DNA of 64,000 nt from NCBI GenBank assembly GCA_051414845.1, contig CP183313.1:682001-746000 (forward strand). The letters are read 5' to 3'. Origin of the DNA: Simonsiella sp051414845. GTDB taxonomy: Bacteria > Pseudomonadota > Gammaproteobacteria > Burkholderiales > Neisseriaceae. Shown piece after piece: positions 33,628-41,959 of the stretch; position 1 is the first letter of the stretch; each line of letters starts with the position of its first letter. Under the pieces are notes generated by a model. That model did not search any database. It was given only the letters and a program-made list of their open reading frames with translations, and had not been told where the DNA came from. The position numbers and the translations under genes are program-made.

Positions 33628-34815
33628 ATGGCTAATGCAGACCGCCATCACGGTATTACCGCCAAAGAATACACCCAAGGAATGCGCAGCATTTCCGATA
33701 TTTCCACCGCCATCATTGGCATTGTCGCCACCGCCGATGATGCCGATGCCGAAACTTTTCCGCTCAATCAGCCCGTGTTTTATACCTCAGCCTATGCTGT
33801 CTTAGACAAAGCGGGCAAAAAAGGCACATTGTACAAAGCATTGGACGGCATTATTGACCAAGCCGATGCGCAAATTGTTGTGGTACGCGTTGCCCATGAT
33901 GACGACCCGCAAACGCAAGAAAGCCTTGTGATTGGCGAAGCGCAAGATGGCGTGTATACAGGTTTAGCCGCCTTGCGCCGCGCCAAAGCGGTAACAGGTT
34001 TCACGCCCAAAATTCTCGGCGCACCAGGCTTAGACAGCCAAGCCGTGACTACCGAATTGGTCAGCATTGCACAAGCCACGCGCGCCTTTGTTTATGCCAG
34101 CACAGGCAATCTCGCCAGATTAACCGCCGTCGTAGACTACCGCAAAAACTTTGGCGCAGATGAATTGATGTTGATTGACAACTTGTTTATCAACAGCGAC
34201 GGCGACGATGTTGCCACTATCGCCCGCGTTTTAGGCGCACGCGCCAAATTAGACAGCTTGGTCGGCTGGCATAAATCCATTTCCAACACCGAAATCAACG
34301 GCGTAACCCAGCTCAAATTCGCGCGCAGCTTTGATTTGTTAGACAAAAAATGCGACGCCAACACGCTCAACAATGCCGAAATCACCACCTTGATTCGTGA
34401 AAATGGCTTTCGCGTATGGGGAAACCGCACTTGTTCCATTGACCCTTTGCTTGCTTTTGAAGCGACCGTGCGCACCAAACAAATCATTCAAGAAACCATC
34501 GCCAGCTCGTTTTTATGGGCGTTGGACAAACCCATGCACCCAAGTTTGCTGGAAGACATTTTGATGAGTATTAATGCCAAGCTCGCCGAATATGTTTACC
34601 AAGGCAAAATTCTCGGCGCGCGCGTGTTTGTGGACGCCAAGAAAAACCAAAGCACCGACATCGGCGCAGGCAAATTCACATTTGGCTACGAATTTTCTGC
34701 CGTGCCGCCGTTGGAAAACATGGTGATTGAGCAATATGTAACCGACACCTTCTTTGTCAATTTAACCGACAAAATCGTCGCCTTTGCCAACAACATCAAA
34801 GCCACCACCGTTTAA
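33628..34815 (+). CDS. FI: Contractile tail sheath protein FI
   Basis: A 395-residue P2 FI-type sheath protein, the same length as P2 FI. Typical parts: HHGITAKEYTQGMRSISDISTAIIGIVATADDADA at the start, GAPGLDSQAVTTELVSIAQATRAFVYA, FRVWGNRTCSIDPLLAFEATVRTKQIIQETI and the C-terminal NMVIEQYVTDTFFVNLTDKIVAFAN. The sheath contracts to drive the tube into the cell. It is the first gene of the third late block and has a good ribosome site (AAGGAGCAACAGC). Confidence 0.95.
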   Translation: MANADRHHGITAKEYTQGMRSISDISTAIIGIVATADDADAETFPLNQPVFYTSAYAVLDKAGKKGTLYKALDGIIDQADAQIVVVRVAHDDDPQTQESLVIGEAQDGVYTGLAALRRAKAVTGFTPKILGAPGLDSQAVTTELVSIAQATRAFVYASTGNLARLTAVVDYRKNFGADELMLIDNLFINSDGDDVATIARVLGARAKLDSLVGWHKSISNTEINGVTQLKFARSFDLLDKKCDANTLNNAEITTLIRENGFRVWGNRTCSIDPLLAFEATVRTKQIIQETIASSFLWALDKPMHPSLLEDILMSINAKLAEYVYQGKILGARVFVDAKKNQSTDIGAGKFTFGYEFSAVPPLENMVIEQYVTDTFFVNLTDKIVAFANNIKATTV

Positions 34816-34827
34816 GAAAGGTAAAAG

Positions 34828-35334
34828 ATGAAACTCCCACGACTACTCAAAGCCTTCAACGCCTTTGTCAATGGCGAAGACAAATACGGCATCGTCGTAG
34901 ACATCAATCGCCCCAAAATCTCGCGCAAAACCGAAGACTACACCCCAGGCGGTGCGATGACCGAATTAACTGCCGCGCATGGTTTTGACAAGATGGAATT
35001 GGAAATTACCGCCAAAGGCTACGAAGCCGAAATGCTCAAATCCATGTCTTCTACTATTGGCGGCACGCTGATTCGCTACCAAGGCGCATTGCAACAAGAA
35101 GACGGCGCGGGCTATCAAGTGCTCAAAGGCGAAGCGCGCGGACGCATTATTGAAGCCGACCCAGGCAGCGACAAACAAGGCGACAGCGGCGAACACAAAT
35201 TCAAAATTGCCTTGGTGTACTGGAAAGAAACGCTGGACGGTGCGCCTATTGTTGAAATCGACGTCTTGGGCAACAAAGCCATTTTCGGCGGCAACGACGA
35301 ACGCGCGGGCTTGCGCAAAGCCTTAGGTTTATAA
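34828..35334 (+). CDS. FII: Tail tube protein FII
   Basis: A 168-residue major tail tube protein, close to P2 FII (172). Segments KLPRLLKAFNAFVNGEDKYGIVVDINRPKISRKTEDYTPGGAM and YWKETLDGAPIVEIDVLGNKAIFGGND are characteristic. It follows FI by 12 bases with an AAAGG ribosome site. The tube is the inner DNA conduit of the contractile tail. Confidence 0.94.
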   Translation: MKLPRLLKAFNAFVNGEDKYGIVVDINRPKISRKTEDYTPGGAMTELTAAHGFDKMELEITAKGYEAEMLKSMSSTIGGTLIRYQGALQQEDGAGYQVLKGEARGRIIEADPGSDKQGDSGEHKFKIALVYWKETLDGAPIVEIDVLGNKAIFGGNDERAGLRKALGL

Positions 35335-35354
35335 GTTTTCAGGCTGCCTGAAAA

Positions 35355-35385
35355 ACGTAGGTCGGGCATTCATGCTCGACAACGT
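35355..35385. repeat. REP-like element inside the tail operon
   Basis: ACGTAGGTCGGGCAT-TC-ATGCTCGACAACGT is an imperfect palindrome of the same family as 12372-12401, 52711-52800 and 54494-54561. It is preceded by an uptake sequence at 35337. Confidence 0.65.
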
Positions 35386-35413
35386 TCAACCATTCCATTA
35401 ACAGGACAACATC

Positions 35414-35764
35414 ATGACCCAAACCATTCAAATCAACAGCGACAACACCGTCAGCATTACCTTATCCACAGGCGCACAATACACCTTGCGCGAGCCTTTT
35501 GCCAAAGATTTAGACGGCTTAAGCCAAGACTTAATCAAAATCAAACACACCGACCAAGTGCAAAAACTGTTGCAAAAAATCACACAACCCAGTCTTTCGC
35601 GCCTAGATTACGGCAAATTGAGTTTATCCGATGCCGACGTCTTCAATGCCGCGCTCAATTTTTTTTCAGCACCGCCCGCTGCCAAAGCCGAGATGACAGC
35701 GGCATTGGCGGAATTAGGCTACCTGAAAACATCCGAATCCGCGCCGACCACTTCGCCCGAATAA
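35414..35764 (+). CDS. E: Tail protein E (zero-frame product)
   Basis: A 116-residue P2 gpE-type tail assembly chaperone (TQTIQINSDNTVSITLSTGAQYTLREPFAKDLDG, SLSDADVFNAALNFFSAPP). P2 makes E and a longer E+E' by ribosomal frameshifting, and both are needed to polymerise the tail around the tape measure. The same is seen here: a run of eight T at 35659-35666 allows a -1 slip into an open frame ending at 35961. The zero-frame stop is at 35762. Confidence 0.9.
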   Translation: MTQTIQINSDNTVSITLSTGAQYTLREPFAKDLDGLSQDLIKIKHTDQVQKLLQKITQPSLSRLDYGKLSLSDADVFNAALNFFSAPPAAKAEMTAALAELGYLKTSESAPTTSPE

Positions 35765-35961
35765 TCGCCACAGTCCCCGATATTTGGGAGCGAGCGGCAG
35801 AACAAAAATGGCAATACTACGCTGCTGTTGCCGATTGTCTCGCCCAATGCGCCATCGTATTTGGCGGCGGCGTAGCGGCTTATGGCGATTATGGTTTGCT
35901 GGATTTATTGCAGTGGACACACCGCGCCATCGTCGCCATGCAGCAAGATGAGCGCGAATAA
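35414..35961 (+). CDS. E': Tail protein E+E' made by -1 ribosomal frameshift
   Basis: The joined product is E residues 1-84 (35414-35665), then 98 codons read from 35665 in the -1 frame, to TAA at 35959-35961, about 182 residues in all. The -1 frame has no stop over this whole stretch. The slip site is AATTTTTTTTCAG, where TTT TTT can re-pair one base back; P2 uses TTTTTTG. The extension contains IIATVPDIWERAAEQKWQYY and AYGDYGLLDLLQW, a plausible folded domain with no start codon of its own in good context. The frameshift rests on sequence only but agrees with known P2 biology. Confidence 0.85.
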
Positions 35962-35988
35962 AAAAGCAGCCTGAAAGAATCAGGCTGC
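35960..35988 (-). terminator. Minus-strand terminator made of inverted uptake sequences
   Basis: GCAGCCTGA and TCAGGCTGC with a 5-base loop, followed on the minus strand by TTTTTTAT. There is no T run on the plus strand, so it serves the small reverse gene at 36005-36115 rather than the tail operon. Confidence 0.65.
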
Positions 35989-36004
35989 CTGAAAAAATAA
36001 AACA

Positions 36005-36115
36005 TTAACCACTGGTAAACAACACCAAATAAAGCGCGTAAATCAAACCACCGCCAATAATTATTGCCATAAAAGAATAAGTCCAGATGGCGTAAGTAAG
36101 TAGTTGCTTAAACAT
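36005..36115 (-). CDS. Small single-helix membrane protein, antisense to the tail operon
   Basis: A 36-residue frame: MFKQLLTYAIWTYSFMAIII then GGGLIYALYLVLFTSG. It would form one long membrane helix with a positive N-terminal end. GGGAG lies 8 bases before its ATG, and a terminator with six T residues follows 16 bases after its stop, so it forms a compact reverse-oriented unit between E' and T. I recognise no family. It may be a lysogenic conversion (moron) peptide; the alternative is a chance frame. Confidence 0.45.
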   Translation of the reverse strand: MFKQLLTYAIWTYSFMAIIIGGGLIYALYLVLFTSG

Positions 36116-36139
36116 GTTGCGCTCCCAAAAGGAAAAATA

Positions 36140-38794
36140 ATGTCAAACCAAAATCTTGTCCTAAACATTATCATGAAAGCCAGTGATAAAGCAAGTACCG
36201 CTTTTACGCGTATGAAAGCGGCGGCATCGGGTGTGCATAATCAATTGGGCAAATTACAACAAGAATTAAGCGATGTAGAACGCGCACAAAAAATGTTGGT
36301 ACAACGCAACAATCTCGAAGCAGAAATGCGCAAAAATAGTCAAGCCATTATTGAAAATCGCAAACAAATCAAAGCTTATCGTGATGAAATTGCCAAAGCA
36401 GGTGTGCCAACCAAAGCACAAACCGCAGAATTAGCAAAATTGACGACACAAAGCGAAAAGCTCAAAACCAAACAAGCACAACACGGCGCACAATTGGAAA
36501 AACTCAATGGCAGCCTGAAAAGTTTTGGTATTCAAGCACGCAATGCAGGGCAAGCACAAATGCAATTGAATCAGCGGCATGACGCCGCTGTATCCGCCAT
36601 CAAAAAAGAACAAGCCGCCGTAGAAAAATTAGAACGTGCGCGCGCCAAAATCAATGCTGCTCCAATTAAATCAGCAGCATTATTTGGGACTTCAATGGCA
36701 GTGCGTGGACAAGCGCAAAACATTGGACAAGGATTAGCCGCTCCCGTTAAAGCCTATGCCGAAACCGAAACGGCGGGCATGGATTTACGCATGGCAATGA
36801 TGGATAAAGCGGGCAAGGTGCTGCCTGAATACGAGAAAGTCAATGAATTGGCAACGCGTTTAGGCGATAAATTGCCAGGAACAACCGCCGAATTTAAAAA
36901 CTTAATGACCATGCTGTTGCGCCAAGGCGTGAGCGTGGACAATGTTTTGGGCGGTACAGGCGAATCAGCGGCATTGTTGGCGGTGCAATTAAAAAAAACA
37001 CCCGAAGCGGCAGCAGAAATGGCAGCCAAATTGCAAGACGCCACGCGTGCAACCGAGAAAGAAATGCTCGGTTTAATGGACAGCGTGCAGCGTTTATACT
37101 ATTCGGGCGTGGACGATAGCAATATTTTAGGCGCGTTTTCTGCCTTATCCCCCGCGCTAGACATTACCAAAATGAAAGGTGAAGCGGCGATTAAAACGTT
37201 CTCGCCTTTGATTGGTATGCTTGACCAAGCGGGCTTGAGCGGTGAGAGCGCAGGTAATGCCTTGCGCAAAGTATTTTCTTTGGCAATGGATACCAAAAAG
37301 ATTGCCAAAGCCACCAAAGGCACAGGCATTGAATTGGATTTTACCAACGGCAAAGGCGAGTTTGGCGGCATTGAGCAAATGTACACCGAATTGGCAAAAC
37401 TGCAAAAACTCAATACCGTGCAACGTCTAAAAATCCTAAAAGAAATTTTTGGCGACGATAAAGAAACGCTGCAAGCTTTAAATACCATGATGGATAAAGG
37501 GCAAGCAGGTTATAACGATTTTGCCCAAAAGATGGCAAACCAAGCCAGCCTGAATCAGCGCGTTAATGAACAATTAAGCACGCTCACCAACCTATGGGAC
37601 GCCGCCACAGGCACGTTTATCAACTTCACGGCAAGCATGGGCGAAAGCATTGCGCCTGAATTAAAAGCCGCCACGCAATGGATAGGCGAAATCAATCAAA
37701 AATTAAGTATTTGGGCAGCAAATAATCCCAAAACGGCTGCAAGTTTAATGAAAATTGCGGCAGCAGTTGGTATTTTATTGGCGGCGGGCGCAGCAATGAC
37801 GAGCGTATTAGCAGCCTTGCTGTTGCCTGTTACCGCCTTAAATTTTGGCTGGGCGTCTTTGGCAACCAGTTTTAGTAGTGGTATAGGCATATTCACGCGG
37901 CTGGCGGGCGGTTTGCGTATACTCGGTACAGCCTTACTCACATTCGGGCGCGTTGCCATGACCTTTTTGTTTACCAATCCTTTTGGCTGGGCGATTTTGG
38001 CAGTAGGCGCATTGATTTTACTGTGGCGCAACTGGGATAAAGTCAAAGCCGCGATTATCGCGGGCTGGAACATGATACGCGCGACCTTGCGCAACAATCC
38101 ATTCCTTGCCGCATTGGGCGGGCCCATCGGATTGATTGCAAGCTTAATTGCCAACTGGGATAGACTCAAAGCCACTGTTGCCAATGCGTGGACAGTGATT
38201 CGCGGCATGTTACGCAACAATCCCTTTCTTGCCGCTTTGTCAGGTCCGATTGGTTTAATCGCCAGCCTGATTGCCAACTTTGACCGCTTAATTGGCAAAG
38301 TGCAACAAGCCAAAGCAGCCATGGCAAATTTCAGCGTTGCCAAAGCCGCATCGGGCGCATGGGGCAAAATTAAAAGCATGGCAGGTTTCGCCACAGGCGG
38401 CTACACAGGACACGGCGGCGTAAACGACGTAGCAGGCATTGTGCATAAAGGCGAAGTCGTGTTCAACCAAGCCGATGTCGCGCGCTTTGGCGGCTGGCAA
38501 GCCTTAGAGCGATTGCGCACGACGGGGCTCACAGGCGCAGTATTAGAACGCGCCAACCGTTTTTTGCAAGGCAGCAAAACGCCTAGTCCACGCAACAGCA
38601 TTCGCCCCTTTATCCCCACTTTCAGGCAGCCTGAACGAATGGCAATGGCAGGCGGCGACAACATCACCATTCATGTGCACGCCGCGCCCAATCAAAGCGC
38701 GCAAGACATCGCCGCCGCCGTAAAGCGCGAATGGGAACGCTTGCAAGCCGCCCGCCAACGCCGTGCCAACAGCAGCTTGCGTGATAAAGATTAA
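36140..38794 (+). CDS. T: Tail tape measure protein T
   Basis: An 884-residue tape measure protein that fixes tail length and probably helps DNA pass the inner membrane. The N-terminal 200 residues are a coiled coil (GKLQQELSDVERAQKMLVQ and repeats). A TP901-type tape domain covers about 210-520 (GMDLRMAMMDKAGKVLPEYEKVNELA...). Hydrophobic segments follow at about 548-640. A repeated block near 655 and 695 contains LRNNPFLAALGGPIGLIASLIANWDRL twice in near-identical form. The ATG at 36140 has AAAAGGA before it; an upstream start at 36104 would overlap the antisense gene. Confidence 0.94.
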   Translation: MSNQNLVLNIIMKASDKASTAFTRMKAAASGVHNQLGKLQQELSDVERAQKMLVQRNNLEAEMRKNSQAIIENRKQIKAYRDEIAKAGVPTKAQTAELAKLTTQSEKLKTKQAQHGAQLEKLNGSLKSFGIQARNAGQAQMQLNQRHDAAVSAIKKEQAAVEKLERARAKINAAPIKSAALFGTSMAVRGQAQNIGQGLAAPVKAYAETETAGMDLRMAMMDKAGKVLPEYEKVNELATRLGDKLPGTTAEFKNLMTMLLRQGVSVDNVLGGTGESAALLAVQLKKTPEAAAEMAAKLQDATRATEKEMLGLMDSVQRLYYSGVDDSNILGAFSALSPALDITKMKGEAAIKTFSPLIGMLDQAGLSGESAGNALRKVFSLAMDTKKIAKATKGTGIELDFTNGKGEFGGIEQMYTELAKLQKLNTVQRLKILKEIFGDDKETLQALNTMMDKGQAGYNDFAQKMANQASLNQRVNEQLSTLTNLWDAATGTFINFTASMGESIAPELKAATQWIGEINQKLSIWAANNPKTAASLMKIAAAVGILLAAGAAMTSVLAALLLPVTALNFGWASLATSFSSGIGIFTRLAGGLRILGTALLTFGRVAMTFLFTNPFGWAILAVGALILLWRNWDKVKAAIIAGWNMIRATLRNNPFLAALGGPIGLIASLIANWDRLKATVANAWTVIRGMLRNNPFLAALSGPIGLIASLIANFDRLIGKVQQAKAAMANFSVAKAASGAWGKIKSMAGFATGGYTGHGGVNDVAGIVHKGEVVFNQADVARFGGWQALERLRTTGLTGAVLERANRFLQGSKTPSPRNSIRPFIPTFRQPERMAMAGGDNITIHVHAAPNQSAQDIAAAVKREWERLQAARQRRANSSLRDKD

Positions 38795-38888
38795 TTTTAG
38801 GATGCCTGAAAATTAAAATTAACAGATGAACACAATTTGTTAATTTATTGATTTCAGGCTGCCTGAAAAACTCACAAGGAAAGAAACC

Positions 38889-39341
38889 ATGGCACTCGCC
38901 ACCTTAGGCATGTTTGTGTTCATCACCCAAACTATCCCCTTTCAAAACCTAGACCGCGCGCAAAGCTGGAAACATCCGCATAACGCCATTATCGGCAGCC
39001 ATCTACCGCCGTCGCAATACGTCGGCAAAGACCCCGACGAAATCACCATCAAAGCCGAATTGCGCCCCGAAATCACAGGCGGCGACGGCAGCATAGAATG
39101 GTTGCGCCAAATGGCAGACACAGGACAAGCCTATCCGCTCATTCTCGGCACAGGCAAACTGCTCGGCAGCTATGTGATTACCAGCATCAGCGACAACCAA
39201 AGCGAACTCATGTTTGACAGCAAAGCCCGCGCCATCAGCTTTTCCATGACGCTCAAAAAAGTCAGCGAACACGGCTTAGGCTTAGAAGGCGAAGCCCTTG
39301 GACTGGCTGTTGGCATGGTGCGCATGTTAGGAGGTTTTTAA
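38889..39341 (+). CDS. U: Tail protein U
   Basis: A 150-residue P2 gpU-family protein (ATLGMFVFITQTIPFQNLDRAQSWKHPHNAIIGSHLPPSQYVGKDPDEITIKAELRPEITGG, then LGSYVITSISDNQSEL). gpU belongs to the tail terminus or hub region. AAGGAAAGAAACC precedes the ATG, and the stop overlaps the D start (TAATGG). Confidence 0.93.
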   Translation: MALATLGMFVFITQTIPFQNLDRAQSWKHPHNAIIGSHLPPSQYVGKDPDEITIKAELRPEITGGDGSIEWLRQMADTGQAYPLILGTGKLLGSYVITSISDNQSELMFDSKARAISFSMTLKKVSEHGLGLEGEALGLAVGMVRMLGGF

Positions 39342-40483
39342 TGGACTTAGTCGCCCAACTCACGCAACTCTTTACCGATTTCGGTGCAGCGCAAACCAAC
39401 GGCACACACTTAACGCCACAAGTCCAGCTCAGGCTCAACGGACAAGCCTTTGGCACACAAACCCAATCGCGCATCATCAGCGTTAGCCTGATTGACAAAC
39501 GCGGCTTTGAAGCCGACGAGCTCACGATAGAGCTTGACGATTACGACAACGCCATCGCCTTCCCCCCCGCCAACAGCACAATCACGCTCGCCATCGGATT
39601 CGCCCAAATCGGCATGATAGACAAAGGTGAATACATCCTAACCGAATGCACCGCCCAGGGCAGCCCCGATACCCTGCAACTTACCGCCCGCGCCGCCAAC
39701 ATCGCCGACACCCTAGCCGAACAAAAAGACAAAAGCTGGCACAAAACCACGCTATACCAAATCGTAGAAACCATTGCCAAAGCGCACCAATATCCATACA
39801 GCATTGCCCAACAATACCAAAACATTCCAATCGCCCACATTGACCAAACCCAAGAAAGCGACGCCAGCTTTCTTACACGCCTAGCCGAGCAACACGACGC
39901 CATTGCCACCGTCAAAAACGGCAAACTCATCTTTACCCCCATGGGAGACAGCCAAAGCGCAAGCGGTATTGAGTTTCCCGAAGTCGTTATCACGCGGGCA
40001 AGCGGTGACCAACACAGTTTCAGCTATAATGCTGCCGATGCTTATCAGGCAGTCAGGGCACGCTATACCGACAAGCAAACAGGCAAGGAAAAAGAAGTGG
40101 TTGTCGATAAAAGCAATGTGCAGCCTGAAAGCAAAAAAGACGGCAACGGCAAACAAAAAGGCCCCAAAACCAATGCTAACCGCAAAATTGACACCACAGG
40201 GTTGAAAGTCAAAACCCTGCGCCACCTGTATGCCAGCAATGCCGCCGCATGGTCGGGTGCACGCGCTGCCTACCGCAAATTGGCTCGCGGTGTTGCCCAA
40301 TTCAGCATCACGCTTGCCACAGGGCGGCCTGACCTGTTTCCTGAATTGCCCTGTACCGTGCGCGGCTTTAAGCCTGAAATTGACAATATTCAGTGGATAA
40401 TTGTTGAAGTGGCACACAATTTCAGCCAATCGGGCTATACCAGCAGCCTGAAACTAGAAGCGAAAATGCAAGAAGGGGAATGA
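39341..40483 (+). CDS. D: Baseplate hub / late control protein D
   Basis: A 380-residue gpD-family protein forming the baseplate hub that holds the spike V. Typical are QLRLNGQAFGTQTQSRIISVSLIDKRGFEADELTIELDDYDNAIAFPPANSTITLAIGFA at residues 28-90 and SDASFLTRLAEQHDAIATVKNGKLIFTPMG near 180. A lysine-rich linker (ESKKDGNGKQKGPKTN) lies about residue 265. It is the last gene of the late region and faces the convergent lipoprotein gene. Confidence 0.93.
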   Translation: MDLVAQLTQLFTDFGAAQTNGTHLTPQVQLRLNGQAFGTQTQSRIISVSLIDKRGFEADELTIELDDYDNAIAFPPANSTITLAIGFAQIGMIDKGEYILTECTAQGSPDTLQLTARAANIADTLAEQKDKSWHKTTLYQIVETIAKAHQYPYSIAQQYQNIPIAHIDQTQESDASFLTRLAEQHDAIATVKNGKLIFTPMGDSQSASGIEFPEVVITRASGDQHSFSYNAADAYQAVRARYTDKQTGKEKEVVVDKSNVQPESKKDGNGKQKGPKTNANRKIDTTGLKVKTLRHLYASNAAAWSGARAAYRKLARGVAQFSITLATGRPDLFPELPCTVRGFKPEIDNIQWIIVEVAHNFSQSGYTSSLKLEAKMQEGE

Positions 40484-40514
40484 AAAAAAAGCAGCCTGAA
40501 AAGTTTCAGGCTGC
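40483..40514 (-). terminator. Terminator of the lipoprotein cassette
   Basis: GCAGCCTGAAA and TTTCAGGCTGC form an 11-bp stem followed on the minus strand by eight T residues. It directly abuts the D stop codon. Confidence 0.75.
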
Positions 40515-40521
40515 CTGTGTT

Positions 40522-41145
40522 TCAAAGTTTGTTTTTATCCGTGCGAAATTGATTGATTAGTTGCCAGCTAGAAACATCGTTTTTGCGTAGATTTAAAAAA
40601 GATTGAGATTGACTGCTACCAGCAATAACAATATTGCTCGGTTGATGTTCAATCAATTGGTCAAAGCTGTAAATTTGCATTTTGTGCAGTTCACTTGCTA
40701 CGTCTTCGCGCTTGGCATGAAGCGTGATTTTAAGTTTAATTGCTTGTTTTGATGATTCACTAATTGGTTTTTCTCCATTTAGAATTCGCGGCTGGATATG
40801 GACAATTAATTCTTTGGCATCGGTTTGAGCAAAGGTTAGCAGCAAGCCCTCAAGAGCGGCATATTTGTAGGTGGATAATACGCTATCTTGATTTTCTTGA
40901 GGACTAATCATTGGTGCAATTAAAAACTCTGGCGGTGATTTTTTAATCAATTTAAAACTGCCATCGTCAGGGGAATAATTGTTGCGGTCAATGAACATAG
41001 CTTGTACATCAGGAAATTTTTTAGTTGGCACAGCCACTGGACTTGCGCTTTGAGCTTGGCTCGCTTGTGCTGATTGCGGTTTATCTGCTCCATCACAAGC
41101 AGTTAAGAATATTGCTATGCTTAAAATAAAATAAAATTTTTTCAT
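40522..41145 (-). CDS. Lipoprotein of unknown function, probable lysogenic conversion gene
   Basis: A 207-residue lipoprotein: MKKFYFILSIAIFLTAC gives a clear lipobox with Cys17, followed by a low-complexity Ser/Ala/Gln linker and a globular domain (about 45-207). The start at 41145 is chosen because the longer frame would put a non-signal extension before the signal peptide. It lies four bases after the nuclease lipoprotein gene, so the two are co-transcribed, on the strand opposite to the tail genes. No family recognised. Its base composition is richer in A+T than the structural genes. Confidence 0.75.
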   Translation of the reverse strand: MKKFYFILSIAIFLTACDGADKPQSAQASQAQSASPVAVPTKKFPDVQAMFIDRNNYSPDDGSFKLIKKSPPEFLIAPMISPQENQDSVLSTYKYAALEGLLLTFAQTDAKELIVHIQPRILNGEKPISESSKQAIKLKITLHAKREDVASELHKMQIYSFDQLIEHQPSNIVIAGSSQSQSFLNLRKNDVSSWQLINQFRTDKNKL

Positions 41146-41149
41146 ACTT

Positions 41150-41902
41150 TTATCCACACAGGCTTTCACAAGGGCGACCATCGCCATCTCTATCTAGGCG
41201 TCTCACACCGCATTGATTTAAAAAATAGCGCGCTTCAGCACAACTGCGCATTTGCGTGCATGTTCTTTTTGTCCCACATTTTGAAAACTTTATTGCCTCT
41301 GAATTCGACTGTACATTGTTTGCTTTAGGTTTGTTGATAGTCGTTTCTTGAAAATCATTGCGTACGCCGCTTCGCCAGTCGTAAGGACTAATTGGCTTGT
41401 CTAATGACCATAAGCCAAGATGGGCAGCTTTTGCATTTTCTTCCAGCGTAATGTATTCCGAATCAGTAACATAATGACGATAAGCCCAAGCATAGCCATT
41501 AGCAACCAGAAATTTATTGATATTGGTATCATTAATAAAAACTTCAGCCAATACGCGATTGTATTGGTCGTTTTGATTATTAACTTTCAATTGCACAGTT
41601 TGATTCGAAATAAGCGATGTCAATTTTTGTTTTGCTTCTATGCCAAAAGGTTGTTCAATTTCAGGAGAATCAATTTGCACAAGGCGGACTTTGAGTGTGC
41701 GACGATTCTTGTCAATGCAAGCAAATGTATCGCCATCGTTGATTGAATAAACTTGGCAACTTGAAGTATCTTTTTTAAAGATATCATGGCTAAACCCACC
41801 TAATCTTGCACCTGCATTTAATATATCTGTAACAGTTGAATTCAAGGGGCTTGAGCAAGCAGATATAAGAAATAGAGCAACTAAGGATAAAAATCTTTTC
41901 AT
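41150..41902 (-). CDS. Lipoprotein with staphylococcal-type nuclease and Excalibur domains
   Basis: A 250-residue lipoprotein (MKRFLSLVALFLISAC, Cys16). Residues 48-160 are an SNase domain with the metal and catalytic residues in place: DGDTF (Asp58), VRLVQIDSPE (Arg73, Asp78, Glu81) and DQYNRVLAEV (Arg116). Residues 205-250 are a cysteine-rich Excalibur-type calcium motif (RRLDRDGDGRPCESLC). It should be anchored in a membrane and face the periplasm or surface, cutting DNA with calcium. It lies just downstream of the repressor on the same strand and so may be made in lysogens. A role in excluding other phages or in limiting DNA uptake is inference. Confidence 0.88.
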   Translation of the reverse strand: MKRFLSLVALFLISACSSPLNSTVTDILNAGARLGGFSHDIFKKDTSSCQVYSINDGDTFACIDKNRRTLKVRLVQIDSPEIEQPFGIEAKQKLTSLISNQTVQLKVNNQNDQYNRVLAEVFINDTNINKFLVANGYAWAYRHYVTDSEYITLEENAKAAHLGLWSLDKPISPYDWRSGVRNDFQETTINKPKANNVQSNSEAIKFSKCGTKRTCTQMRSCAEARYFLNQCGVRRLDRDGDGRPCESLCG

Positions 41903-41920
41903 AAATAATCGTTCCGCAAT

Positions 41921-41948
41921 AAAAAAGCAGCCTGAAAATTCAGGCTGC
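41921..41948 (-). terminator. Terminator of the repressor gene
   Basis: GCAGCCTGAA and TTCAGGCTGC with a 2-base loop, followed on the minus strand by six T residues. It lies 11 bp after the repressor stop and separates it from the nuclease gene. Confidence 0.8.
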
Positions 41949-41959
41949 CTGACTTGATT

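Noticed and set aside
38100..38290. Direct repeat in the tape measure gene that might suggest an assembly error
   Set aside because: The two LRNNPFLAAL blocks are diverged at many bases, so this is an old internal duplication common in tape measure proteins.
39881..40429. 182-codon minus-strand frame inside gene D, and similar long antisense frames in other phage genes
   Set aside because: They mirror well-identified genes in a GC-skewed codon pattern and lack start signals.
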